Origin: Rhodospirillales bacterium
GTDB lineage: Bacteria; Pseudomonadota; Alphaproteobacteria; Dongiales; Dongiaceae
Reading direction: 5' to 3'
Assembly (NCBI GenBank): GCA_009885795.1
Contig: VFKA01000061.1
Coordinates: 1-51,811, forward strand
DNA: 51,811 nucleotides
The notes under the pieces are model-generated. The model saw only the letters and a program-made list of their open reading frames with translations, did no database searches and was not told the origin of the DNA. The translations under genes were made by a program, and so were the position numbers. Each line of letters opens with the position of its first letter. The stretch's first letter is position 1. Below, piece by piece: positions 34,520 to 42,969 of the stretch.

Positions 34520-36172
34520 TCAGCGCGCCTGGCGGCGCCAGCGGTCGACGACGTCGGCGACCTCGTCCTTGCCGGCCTTGCTGTCCTGCCAGTTGCCGGC
34601 AAAGGACGTGGTCCAGCTTCGCGGCCGGTTCTCTATCGGCAGATCGTCGAAACGAACCCGCATGGGGAGCGTGACGCCTTCGCCCACCACGATCGCTTCC
34701 TGGCGGTGCAGCGCCGGCAGCGCGCCGATGAAGCCCATGGCGCTTTCCGGGAGCGCGCGCTGGACGAAGGCCTGGTCGCGGTCGTTGCTCATGCGCAGCG
34801 CGAAGAGCGTGTTGCACTGGGAGAGGATGGTCTCCGAGATCTCCGAGGGGCGTTGCGTCACCAGGCCGAGCGAGACCCCATACTTGCGCCCTTCCTTGGC
34901 GATAACGGCGATCGCGCGCCGGGTGGGCGCGAATCCGGCGTTTTCGTCGCGCGGGATGTAGCGGTGGGCTTCCTCGCATACGAGAAGAGTGGCGATGCCG
35001 CGATCGCGGTCGCTCCACACCGCGAAATCGAAGATCATCCGCACCAGAACCGACACCACGACGTCGACGATCTCCGAGGGTACGCCGGAGAGATCGACGA
35101 TGGTGATCGGCCGCCCGTCCACCGGAACGCGCAGCAGCCGCGAGAGTACGTCGGGCATGATGTCGCGCATCATCAGCGCCGAGAACATGAAGGCGAAGCG
35201 CTTGTCCGAGCGCAGGCTTTCGATCCGCTGTTTGATGTGCAAGAAGGGTCCGGTGTTCTCGGCCTTGTTCAGCCGGCCCATGTGATCCTCGACGATCGCC
35301 AAGAGGTCGCTCAGGCGGTAGGGCACCGGCGTATCGATCGTGAAATGTTCGGTTGGCGCGCCCGAGGCGGCCCTGATCTTGGCGCCGAGAATCGCTTCCT
35401 TGAGGATGTTGCGCTCGGCCTCGGCGGTCGAGCCGCCGCGCGAGGTCATGACCGCGCAGGCTTCCTCGAAATTCAATAGCCAGAACGGCAGGTTAAGATT
35501 GTCGGTGTTGACAAGTTCGGCCATGTCGCCGAAGGCGGCGGCGTATTCATTGTGCGGATCCAGGAGGACCACGTGGCCGTTCTTATGCGCCGCAAGCACG
35601 CTGCGGAGCAGCAGCGTCACCGTGCAGGACTTGCCCGATCCCGAGGTGCCGAGCACGGCAAAATGCTCGCCCAGGAATTTGTCGGTCATGACGTAGGCCG
35701 GCAGCCGGCGGTCCTGGTGCAGGCTGCCGATGCGAATGTTGGACGCTTGCGGGCGGGCGTACATCTGCGCCAGATCCTCGCTCGAGGCCGGATGGATCGG
35801 ATGGCCGAGCGAGGGATAGACGGAAACGCCGCGCTGGAAGATATCGAGCTTGCCGTCCTCGCCGATCAACATCTCGCCGAAGAGATCGAGGTCGATGGTC
35901 CTTGTATCGTCGGGCGATGGCGGAGACGAAGGCGACTGAACGGTGAGCCCATTGACGACGGCGAAGACCACGGACCGCTTGGTCGCGACCTTGACCACGG
36001 CGCCGATCTGCATGGCGGCGTCGACCTCGTCGCTCTGGGTCTTTCGGGGAGCGAGTACGCCCGACGCCTTGGCGCCGGAAACGGAGACGACATAGCCGAC
36101 AAGCGGCGCGGCCGCGACGGCGCCGCCGCGCGGGGCGAGCTCGACGACCGAGGTATCTTCGCGATGAGGCAT
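34520..36172 (-). CDS. HerA-like ATPase/helicase (DUF87)
   Basis: 550 residues. An N-terminal HAS-barrel-like part (residues 20-80) is followed by a FtsK/HerA ATPase core. Walker A is GTSGSGKS at 175-182 and Walker B is LLVCEEAH with E400/E401; an arginine-bearing VTQRPSEIS sensor follows. HerA proteins pump DNA as hexamers, in archaea with the NurA nuclease. No NurA-like gene is adjacent here, as is usual for the stand-alone alphaproteobacterial form. It is divergent from the enoyl-CoA hydratase gene. Its biological role is not established. Confidence 0.88.
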   Translation of the reverse strand: MPHREDTSVVELAPRGGAVAAAPLVGYVVSVSGAKASGVLAPRKTQSDEVDAAMQIGAVVKVATKRSVVFAVVNGLTVQSPSSPPSPDDTRTIDLDLFGEMLIGEDGKLDIFQRGVSVYPSLGHPIHPASSEDLAQMYARPQASNIRIGSLHQDRRLPAYVMTDKFLGEHFAVLGTSGSGKSCTVTLLLRSVLAAHKNGHVVLLDPHNEYAAAFGDMAELVNTDNLNLPFWLLNFEEACAVMTSRGGSTAEAERNILKEAILGAKIRAASGAPTEHFTIDTPVPYRLSDLLAIVEDHMGRLNKAENTGPFLHIKQRIESLRSDKRFAFMFSALMMRDIMPDVLSRLLRVPVDGRPITIVDLSGVPSEIVDVVVSVLVRMIFDFAVWSDRDRGIATLLVCEEAHRYIPRDENAGFAPTRRAIAVIAKEGRKYGVSLGLVTQRPSEISETILSQCNTLFALRMSNDRDQAFVQRALPESAMGFIGALPALHRQEAIVVGEGVTLPMRVRFDDLPIENRPRSWTTSFAGNWQDSKAGKDEVADVVDRWRRQAR

Positions 36173-36237
36173 GGACGGATGTTGCAGGCAAACGGTAAAT
36201 CAGTCATTAACCGGCTGGCAACCGTTTGGGGATTTTC

Positions 36238-37047
36238 ATGACATTCGATACAATTGCCTTCGAACGGCGGGGACCTGTCGGGCTTTTGCGGTTGAACCGG
36301 CCCGATCGCCTCAATGCCATCGACAGCCGCATGATCGACGAGCTGAACCGGCTGCTCGACCAGGTGGAGAAGGACGAGACGATTCGGGCGCTCGTCGTCG
36401 CCGGGGCGGGCCGCGCCTTCTCGGCCGGGTTCGACCTCAAGGAGGGCTCGGCCGAGCCCAAGACGAGCGTCGCCGACTGGCGCCCGGTGCTGAAGCGCGA
36501 CTACGACGTCATCATGCGGTTCTGGCACCTGTCGCAGCCGACCATCGCCGCCGTGCACGGATACGCGCTGGCCGGGGGGTGCGAGCTTGCCATGGCCTGC
36601 GACATCACCATCGCCGCCGAGGGCACGCGCTTCGGCGAGCCGGAGCTGCGCTTCGGCAGCGGCATCGTGGTGCTGCTGATGCCGTGGCTCAGCGGCCCGA
36701 AGAAGGCCAAGGAGGCGCTGCTCACCGGCAACGACAAGATCACGGCCGAGGAAGCGTTGGCGATGGGCCTCGTCAACCGCGTGGTTCCGGCGGGAACGGA
36801 ACTCGACGTCGCGCTCGGCATCGCCCGCGAGATCGCGGTCAACGACCGCGTGAAGGTGGCCATGACCAAGCAGGCGATCAACCGCACCTATGACATCATG
36901 GGGCTGACGCAGGCGCTCGACATGGCCCACGACGTGGACGTTCTGATCGAAAGCACCGAGACGCCGGAGGGGCGCACGTTTCGGGAGATCACGCGCAAGG
37001 ACGGCTTGAAGGCGGCGCTTGCCTGGCGCGACGCGCGGTTCGCATGA
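36238..37047 (+). CDS. Enoyl-CoA hydratase/isomerase family protein
   Basis: 269 residues from ATG 36238. The crotonase fold shows VGLLRLNRPDRLNAIDSRM, the oxyanion-hole segments AGAGRAFSAGFDLKEG and HGYALAGGCELAMACD, and RFGEPELRFGSG. The segment after this (IVVLLMPWLSG) departs from the usual PGAGGTQRL, so the reaction may be isomerisation or hydrolysis rather than hydration. It overlaps azoR by 4 bp (ATGA). Confidence 0.88.
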   Translation: MTFDTIAFERRGPVGLLRLNRPDRLNAIDSRMIDELNRLLDQVEKDETIRALVVAGAGRAFSAGFDLKEGSAEPKTSVADWRPVLKRDYDVIMRFWHLSQPTIAAVHGYALAGGCELAMACDITIAAEGTRFGEPELRFGSGIVVLLMPWLSGPKKAKEALLTGNDKITAEEALAMGLVNRVVPAGTELDVALGIAREIAVNDRVKVAMTKQAINRTYDIMGLTQALDMAHDVDVLIESTETPEGRTFREITRKDGLKAALAWRDARFA

Positions 37048-37691
37048 CGACGATCCTGCATCTGGATGCGAGCGTCAGGGGCGAGCGGTCGTTGTCGCGC
37101 CAATTGTCCGGCCATTTCGTCGATACGTGGCGCGAGGAGCGGCCCAGGGACGCGCTCATCCAACGCGATATCGGCCGAAATCCGCCGGCGCATGTGAGCG
37201 AGACGTGGATCGCGGCGGTGTTCACGCCGGAGGATCAATTGACGGCGGCCCAGAAGAAGCTGCTGATTCCCTCGGATACCTATATCGCCGAGCTCGCCAA
37301 GGCCGATGTGATCGTGCTGGGCACGCCCATGTACAATTACGGCATGCCGTCCGCGCTCAAAGCCTGGGTCGACAACGTCGTACGCGTCGACAAGACCTTC
37401 AGCTTCGATCTGGGCCGGGGCGATTTCCCGCTCGAACCGATCATGACCGGCAAGATCCTGGTGATGCTGACCACGCATGGCGAGTTCGGATTCGAGCCCG
37501 GGGGAATCAGCGAACGCAGGAATCACCTGGTGCCGCATTTGCGCACGGTCATGCACTATCTCGGGGTCGCCGAGGATCATCACATTGGGATCGAGTACCA
37601 GGAATTCGGCGGCGAGCGGCACGAGGCGTCGATCGCCAAGGCGATGACGGAGGCGGCGGCGCTGGCCAAACGGCTGGCGGCGAGGGCGTAA
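37044..37691 (+). CDS. azoR: FMN-dependent NADH-azoreductase
   Basis: 215 residues. Flavodoxin-like fold: MTTILHLDASVRGERSLSRQ gives the FMN phosphate loop, GTPMYNYGMPSALKAWVDNV the flavin-binding MYN(Y/F) motif, and TTHGEFGFEPGG the later loop. It reduces azo compounds and quinones with NADH. Coupled translation with the crotonase gene by ATGA suggests a shared transcript. Confidence 0.92.
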   Translation: MTTILHLDASVRGERSLSRQLSGHFVDTWREERPRDALIQRDIGRNPPAHVSETWIAAVFTPEDQLTAAQKKLLIPSDTYIAELAKADVIVLGTPMYNYGMPSALKAWVDNVVRVDKTFSFDLGRGDFPLEPIMTGKILVMLTTHGEFGFEPGGISERRNHLVPHLRTVMHYLGVAEDHHIGIEYQEFGGERHEASIAKAMTEAAALAKRLAARA

Positions 37692-37699
37692 GCGCCGCT

Positions 37700-38305
37700 C
37701 TATCCCGCGTCCCGGCGCGAGCGTTCGGAGGGCGGGATTAAAATCCTATCGCCGTAGGCCCGCAGTCGCCGCCACAAGGCTTCGTCGATGTCGATTCCTT
37801 CACTTGTGGCGCGGGCGCGGCGGGCGCGACCTTCTTCGAGGATGTCCGCCGCGCCACCGGCGGCCAAACAGACAAGGACGACATCGCCGCCATCCTCGGG
37901 CTTTTCGCATCGCAGGCTGGCGGCCATGCCGCGCTCCGCCGCCGACGGGGCAAGGCCGGCCGCGAAGACGCCGCCGGTTGCTCCTTGGATGCGGATGGCG
38001 CCGCGGCCCGAGCGGCTTGCGTCGGCGACCGCCAGGTCGAGGGCGCCGGGACCGACGAGCAGCAGGCTGGCGCCGCCGGCCTCGGCCAGCCGCGCGCCGC
38101 CGGAACCGATTGCGAGGCGGGGTGGCTCCCGAGGCGAGCGCTCCAGCTCCGGAAGATGGCGTTCGAGGGACGCAAGGCCGTCCCCATGGGCGAGCTCGCG
38201 CCACAGCACGAGGCGCGCCGCCGCCGCGCTCGCGCCGCGCGCCATGCCGGCGATCATCAAGGCCCGGCCGACGAGCGTCGGGTATTCGAGAATCGAGACC
38301 TTCAA
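37700..38305 (-). CDS. Hypothetical protein in the M19-like operon
   Basis: 201 residues if it starts at TTG 38305, which overlaps the stop of the upstream gene as TTGA and so favours translational coupling. An ATG at 38359 would overlap that gene by 58 bp. It begins LKVSILEYPTLVGRALMIAG and has GDGLASLERHLPELE; this faintly recalls malate/L-lactate dehydrogenase-like or DUF3726 proteins, too weakly to assign. It ends with RLRAYGDRILIPPSE. No signal or membrane segment is seen. Confidence 0.65.
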   Translation of the reverse strand: MKVSILEYPTLVGRALMIAGMARGASAAAARLVLWRELAHGDGLASLERHLPELERSPREPPRLAIGSGGARLAEAGGASLLLVGPGALDLAVADASRSGRGAIRIQGATGGVFAAGLAPSAAERGMAASLRCEKPEDGGDVVLVCLAAGGAADILEEGRARRARATSEGIDIDEALWRRLRAYGDRILIPPSERSRRDAG

Positions 38306-39300
38306 GGCGAATCGGTCGCGGCGGGCGGCCCGAAGCCCTGGTCGAACAGGCGCAGCCAATTGCCGCCCATGATCTTGGCGATCTCGGCGTCGTCGAAGCC
38401 GCTCTCGGCGAGCCCATCGGCCAGGTTGGGGAAGTCCGCCGGGGTGGCGAACCAGTCGGGCCAGCGCGGCCAGCTTGGCCGCTCGCCTTCATCGGGTCCG
38501 ACCTGGCGCCCGGCGCGCATCCAGGAGAGCACCTCGTCGGGCCAGCCGCGCACGGAATCGGTGCCGAAGCCGACATGGTCGATGCCCATGAGGTCGACGG
38601 TGCGCCGGATCATGTCGCAGAATTGCCGCCGCGTGCGATCGGCGCCGCCGATGTGCAGCGGATAGATCGAGAATCCGAGCAGCCCGCCGCGCGCCGCCAG
38701 GGCCTTCAGCACGGCGTCGGATTTGTTGCGAGGCACGTCGTGGAACCAGGCCGGATTGGCGTGGCTGATGACGACGGGCCGCGCCGAGGTTTCGATGGCT
38801 TCGAGCGTCGTGCGCTCGCCGCTGTGCGACAGATCGACGATCATGCCGACCCGGTTCATCTCCGCCACGACCTCGCGCCCGAGGCGGGTGAGGCCGGAAT
38901 CGACGGGTTCGTAGCAGCCGCCGCCGAGCAGGGTCTGATGGTTGTAGGTGAGCTGCATCAGCCGGACGCCGAGGCCGTGGAACAGCTCGACAAGAGCGGG
39001 GTCGCCCTCGATGGGGGTGCAGTTCTGGAATCCAAGCACGATGGCGGTCCGGCCGGCTCGCTTGGCGGCACGAATATCCTCGCCGGTGAGAGCGGGGCGG
39101 ATCAAATCCCCATGTTGCCGGAACCGACGCCGCCAGGCCGCGATCGTACGCAAGGTCTCGGCGGCGTTCTCCCAGTAGGCGATGGTGGCGTGCACGGCGG
39201 TGATGCCGCCGGCGCGCAGCTCCTCGAACAGCGGGCGGTCCCAGTTGCTGTATTGCAGACCGTCGATGACGATGAGGGAGGCGTCGGGATCGCGGCTCAT
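38302..39300 (-). CDS. M19 (renal dipeptidase)-family protein lacking the first HxD
   Basis: 332 residues. Family M19 is recognised from GFQNCTPIEGDPALVELFHG, LMQLTYNHQTLLGGGC, GMIVDLSHSGERT, VVISHANPAWFHDVPRNKSD and IDHVGFGTDS. These keep the bridging Glu and both later His ligands. The N-terminal DGHND-type zinc motif is replaced by IDGLQYSNWD, without HxD. Activity as a classical membrane dipeptidase is therefore doubtful; a divergent amidohydrolase is possible. It overlaps the upstream gene by 4 bp and the downstream one by TTGA, a tight operon. Confidence 0.85.
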   Translation of the reverse strand: MSRDPDASLIVIDGLQYSNWDRPLFEELRAGGITAVHATIAYWENAAETLRTIAAWRRRFRQHGDLIRPALTGEDIRAAKRAGRTAIVLGFQNCTPIEGDPALVELFHGLGVRLMQLTYNHQTLLGGGCYEPVDSGLTRLGREVVAEMNRVGMIVDLSHSGERTTLEAIETSARPVVISHANPAWFHDVPRNKSDAVLKALAARGGLLGFSIYPLHIGGADRTRRQFCDMIRRTVDLMGIDHVGFGTDSVRGWPDEVLSWMRAGRQVGPDEGERPSWPRWPDWFATPADFPNLADGLAESGFDDAEIAKIMGGNWLRLFDQGFGPPAATDSP

Positions 39301-40967
39301 GGGACGGTTCCGATGTCCGGGCGCAAGGGATAGAGCCAGTCGCCTTCATGACCCTCGGCCACGTCTTCGGCCAGCGGCGCGCCCTGAAGGAAGGTGCCGC
39401 GGACCCATTTCGAGGAGCGGGCCTCGAATTTCTCGACGCCCAGCAGCGACAAGGCGAAGCGGATGACGTGGCAGGGCTGGAAATTCTCGGCCAGCGGATT
39501 GCCGCGGATCTCGCCATAGGGGAGCCCGCTCGCGCACTGGATTCGGGCGACGAGGGAGCGCCATTGCGGCGCGGCCCACAGGAGATCGGCGACGCTGGTA
39601 TCTTCGGGCCAACCGGCCAAATCTTCGTCGAGGCGCTGGACCAGGTCGGCGATGCCGACCATCGGCTCATGGGCCTCGCCGGGATCCTCGCCGCGAAGCC
39701 CGATGCGCGGTTCCTCGTTTTCCCGCGAGTAGTACCAAAACAGGCGCCGCGCGCCCGGCTTCGCGAGGTCGATCGCAAACGCCCAGCCGTAGTCGGCGCG
39801 CAAGAGCCGGCGCAGCGCCGCCAACGTCATGTCCGGTACCACGTCGTGGGTCCGGGCCGGCACGATGAGGCGGGCGGCCAAGCGATCGGCCGTGTCGGGG
39901 TAGAGCTCGATCAGGAGCGCGTGCAGCAGCTCGAGGGATGCGCGGTGGATGCGCGTTTGCGCCCATGCCGCGAGCGCCTCCCAGGCATGGGCAGGCGCCT
40001 GCCCCACGATCCGCCCGGAATTCGCGAATTCGCGCACCGCGCCCCGCACGGCCTCGAGGTCGGCCACCAGCAATCGCGGCGGCATGAACAGGCCATCATC
40101 GACATCGCCGTCCTCGCCGAAGAAGGCGATGGCGCGCGCCAGAAGCGACAACAGGCGGCTGGTGTCCGGGCCGTCCGGCGCGACGGGTCGCGCCTTGGCG
40201 GCGGCGATGGCTTCCTCGCGCACACCGACCCAGGTGTCGATCCGATCCGGATGGGCGACGACAAAGGGCACCATGCCGAGCCCCGAGGCATTGCCCATGC
40301 CGAGATAGCGCTTCAGCCGCGGGTCGAGGGCGGCCGCGCGGGGCTCGCGCGCGCGGGCGACATGCTCGACGAGGTCGAAACCGAAATGCCGCCACAGATA
40401 GAGCGTGAACATTTCGGCCATGTAGGGCGTGCTCAAGGGGTGGGCGGGCGGAAAGGATTCGAACACGGCGCTGCCGTGCCGTCCATTGCCCCAAAATCCG
40501 TTGTTGCGCAGGATGTAGCCGGCGCGCGCGATCTCGTCCGACGCCGGCTGGCGCCCGGCCGCCAGGCTCTCGACGATGCGATCGAAGTAGCGTTGGCCGC
40601 GATTGCACCTTGTCCAGCCGATGGCTTGCGGGCCGGACCGGGCGAGAATGAATTTCGGCGCCTCGACCCTTGCCGTCTCCACGGTTCCGGGATCGAGCGG
40701 GCCTTGGGTCACGAGCGCCACGCCGTCGTATCTGTTGGCGATGATCCGTTCCGAGGTATCGATGGGCGGGATCTTGTCGGAGAAGACGATGAAGTTGAGA
40801 TCGCGCTCGGCGGTGCGCACGCGGTAGATGGCGGTGCCGCGGCCCTCGCCGTCGAGGTCGAACAGCACCCGTTCGATGCGCCAGCGCTCGGCGACGATGC
40901 GCCGGATGAAGCCGCGCACGAAGCTGAAGCGGCACGCCGTCGCCGCGCTCAAGGCGGCCGGCGTCAT
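39297..40967 (-). CDS. Large conserved hypothetical protein
   Basis: 556 residues from ATG 40967 (MTPAALSAATACRFSFVRGF). The sequence is clearly a folded soluble protein: ERVLFDLDGEGRGTAIYRVR, LNFIVFSDKIPPIDTSERII, RNNGFWGNGRHGSAVFESFP, and a late WYYSRENEEPRIGLRGED. There are no signal, membrane or nucleotide-binding motifs that I recognise. The family is unknown to me. Its ATGA overlap with the M19-like gene shows that they are translated together, hinting at a joint substrate. Confidence 0.8.
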   Translation of the reverse strand: MTPAALSAATACRFSFVRGFIRRIVAERWRIERVLFDLDGEGRGTAIYRVRTAERDLNFIVFSDKIPPIDTSERIIANRYDGVALVTQGPLDPGTVETARVEAPKFILARSGPQAIGWTRCNRGQRYFDRIVESLAAGRQPASDEIARAGYILRNNGFWGNGRHGSAVFESFPPAHPLSTPYMAEMFTLYLWRHFGFDLVEHVARAREPRAAALDPRLKRYLGMGNASGLGMVPFVVAHPDRIDTWVGVREEAIAAAKARPVAPDGPDTSRLLSLLARAIAFFGEDGDVDDGLFMPPRLLVADLEAVRGAVREFANSGRIVGQAPAHAWEALAAWAQTRIHRASLELLHALLIELYPDTADRLAARLIVPARTHDVVPDMTLAALRRLLRADYGWAFAIDLAKPGARRLFWYYSRENEEPRIGLRGEDPGEAHEPMVGIADLVQRLDEDLAGWPEDTSVADLLWAAPQWRSLVARIQCASGLPYGEIRGNPLAENFQPCHVIRFALSLLGVEKFEARSSKWVRGTFLQGAPLAEDVAEGHEGDWLYPLRPDIGTVP

Positions 40968-41324
40968 GACGGAGTCGGCCGGGCGCGACGAAACCCGAAC
41001 GGATCGCGAGGAAACCCGCACGCAACCCCGGCCGGACTATTGCTCGGCGGCGAACGTGCCGGGTTCACCGTCGATATCGCCGGGATTGAAGAACGATTCG
41101 CCCGCGGCGAAGCGTTGGTCGTCGAGATAGGTCTGGACACGCTCCTTGCCGATAGCGGGCGCCGAAGGGGCGTCGCGCGCGCGAACGGAACGCCCAGCCG
41201 TCGGCATGGACACCAACGGCGCGAGAACCAATATAGTGACGGCCCTCGTCGGAATTGTCGGAAGCCCCCATCCCCCACGACGCCACGCGTCGCTTACCTC
41301 GCGGCGGCTAACGATAACCGCGCG
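40968..41324. other. 357-bp gap with one weak reading frame
   Basis: The only candidate is a minus-strand frame at 41037-41231 (64 residues), ending VQTYLDDQRFAAGESFFNPG and DIDGEPGTFAAEQ. Its second half looks protein-like but the first half is Arg/Pro-biased and no ribosome site is seen. It may be a small gene or a degraded piece. Nothing else is recognised. Confidence 0.3.
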
Positions 41325-41990
41325 CTAATCGTAGTCCGACTTCTTCTTGGCGCCCGGCTCGTCGGTGACGCGGATGTTGATGGCGATCGATATGCGTTCG
41401 CCCGTCCCGCGGAAAGGATGAACCCAATGCTCGACCCAGGCGGGGAAGATGAGCAGCATGCCGGGTTCGGGCGTTACGATCTTGGAGACACCGAACTTGA
41501 AGCCCGGCGGGTTGTAAAACCGCGAACCCGGCCGCGGGTCGCGGATTTCGAGCCTGCCGTTGTTCTTGACGCCGGGCGTTTCGGTGCCCAGCGACACATA
41601 ATAGACCAGCGCCCAATGTTGGCGCGGATGGTTGTGCAGGTTGTTGTAATTGCCGTCGCGGTTGATGTTGGCCCAGGCCGTGGCGGCGAACTTGACTCTC
41701 TTGCCATCGTCCGGCTTGCCCTGCTTCGGCATCCGGGAAATGTGTTGGATCGACTCGTCCACCCAGCGCCGCAGCTGCGCGACCGGCTCGCCCTCCCATT
41801 TCAGCATGTTGCCGTCGGAATGCCAGCCGCCGAAATTGCTCTTGGTCGTGCCCGATTCCTTGGCTTCGTGTTCGAGGATGATCTGCCGGAGGCCTTCATT
41901 GGTCGCCGCGCAGTCCGGTATCCGCCGCACCAGCAACGGTACGGCGAATGTCATCTCGACCCTGGTTTCGGTGGGGGACATGACGTTCAT
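41325..41990 (-). CDS. Putative 2OG-Fe(II) oxygenase (TIGR02466-like)
   Basis: 221 residues. It begins MNVMSPTETRVEMTFAVPLL. The double-stranded beta-helix shows GGWHSDGNMLKWEG, NINRDGNYNNLHNHPRQHWA, VYYVSLGT and WVEHWVHPFRGTGERISIAI. Candidate iron ligands are the His in LHNHP and the His in VEHWVHP, and the Arg in GERISIA would hold 2-oxoglutarate. The target is unknown. It stands alone on the minus strand next to the radC remnant. Confidence 0.85.
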   Translation of the reverse strand: MNVMSPTETRVEMTFAVPLLVRRIPDCAATNEGLRQIILEHEAKESGTTKSNFGGWHSDGNMLKWEGEPVAQLRRWVDESIQHISRMPKQGKPDDGKRVKFAATAWANINRDGNYNNLHNHPRQHWALVYYVSLGTETPGVKNNGRLEIRDPRPGSRFYNPPGFKFGVSKIVTPEPGMLLIFPAWVEHWVHPFRGTGERISIAINIRVTDEPGAKKKSDYD

Positions 41991-42173
41991 GGTCGCTGCT
42001 TCCTCGTATTCCGCTCCGCCCAGGATATCATTTCGGACACCGGCAGTATAGAATCAAGGCGCGGCCCAAGCCAACGCCCTGGCCAAACCCCGCCCCCGCC
42101 TTTGCCACAGCCTAACAACGCGACAAACCGACATATAGTCCACGAATAGTCAACGAATTCCCCAGCCGCCGAC

Positions 42174-42341
42174 CTATAGCAGCCCGAGGGTTCGGAAGCT
42201 CGCCTGGCCGTGGCGCCCGATCACGACATGGTCGTGGAGGGCAATGCCGAGCTTTTTGACGGCGCCGGCAACCTCGCTGGTCATGGCGATGTCCTCCTGC
42301 GACGGGGTGGGATCGCCCGAAGGGTGATTGTGCACCAGTAT
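42174..42341 (-). pseudogene. radC: RadC C-terminal fragment (JAB/MPN domain)
   Basis: The frame reads [20 protein letters not shown], then [35 protein letters not shown] and stop at 42174-42176. [14 protein letters not shown] is the metal-binding signature of RadC. The upstream codons that should precede ILVHNHPSG are replaced at about 42342 by AT-rich, unrelated sequence. The gene is thus cut in its last third; the missing 5' part would lie beyond the right end of the inserted island. Confidence 0.88.
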
Positions 42342-42568
42342 ATTCGAAAGTTAATCCATGTTGTTTTTCAATGGTTTGGCAAACTTTGAGAATCAACTGG
42401 GGTAGCTAATTGGTATATGTGATGCGTGACTACCCGGGACAAATACTCAACGATCCCAGAGAAACTTCCATGATACTCGACAATCCCGCCCGATCACGGA
42501 TTCCGTATCGTGGATTTCGTTCGTATCGTATTGCGTAGGACTTGAAAAGTCAGTCGCAATGATGCGGT

Positions 42569-42802
42569 TCAACGTTCCGGAGCGCATTCCTGCAGCGACA
42601 AGGATCGAGAGGGTCTGCAAACCACCAGATTGGATTTGTCCCAACGATCGAGCTCGCTGACGGGATAGAGGACCGCCTTGCCGATCTTGATGTAGGATGG
42701 ACCGACACGCATCGTTCTCCAGTTCCGCAGTGTACCTTCGCTGACTTGGCCACGGTAGCGGGCAACGACTTCTTCTAGCGTGAGATAGGCCTGGGTAGAC
42801 AC
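42569..42802 (-). CDS. AlpA-type helix-turn-helix protein, left copy
   Basis: 77 residues from GTG 42802, with AGGAG 8 nt upstream. It reads VSTQAYLTLEEVVARYRGQV, then SEGTLRNWRTMRVGPSYIKI, GKAVLYPVSELDRWD. This is the MerR/excisionase-like winged helix of AlpA-type proteins, which often act as recombination directionality factors or regulators of mobile islands. The segment from MRVGPSYIKIG to the end of the conserved part is paralleled by a second gene at 51670-51810. Confidence 0.82.
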   Translation of the reverse strand: MSTQAYLTLEEVVARYRGQVSEGTLRNWRTMRVGPSYIKIGKAVLYPVSELDRWDKSNLVVCRPSRSLSLQECAPER

Positions 42803-42969
42803 GAGATCTCCTGAGGACAGGCAAACGTGCAGCAGCCTGTTGCACAATTGGACGTGCCTTTGGGAGAGCGTCGAAGCAGCCTGGCGAGGGAGGCCGCGCC
42901 TCCGAAAGTGACTCTTGCACGACGTTGAGAAGGTCCGCGTTCCGGAATGACAGCCATACTCATCGGACC

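Noticed and set aside
39348-42149. Long plus-strand frame of 933 codons
   Set aside because: It spans antisense of the unknown 556-residue gene and the 2OG oxygenase, both supported by protein-like composition and motifs; no start signal or recognisable domain.
42775-42963. Minus-strand frame of 62 codons between gajB and the left HTH gene
   Set aside because: Overlaps the HTH gene start in another frame, with a weak ribosome site and no recognisable features; a leader peptide cannot be excluded.
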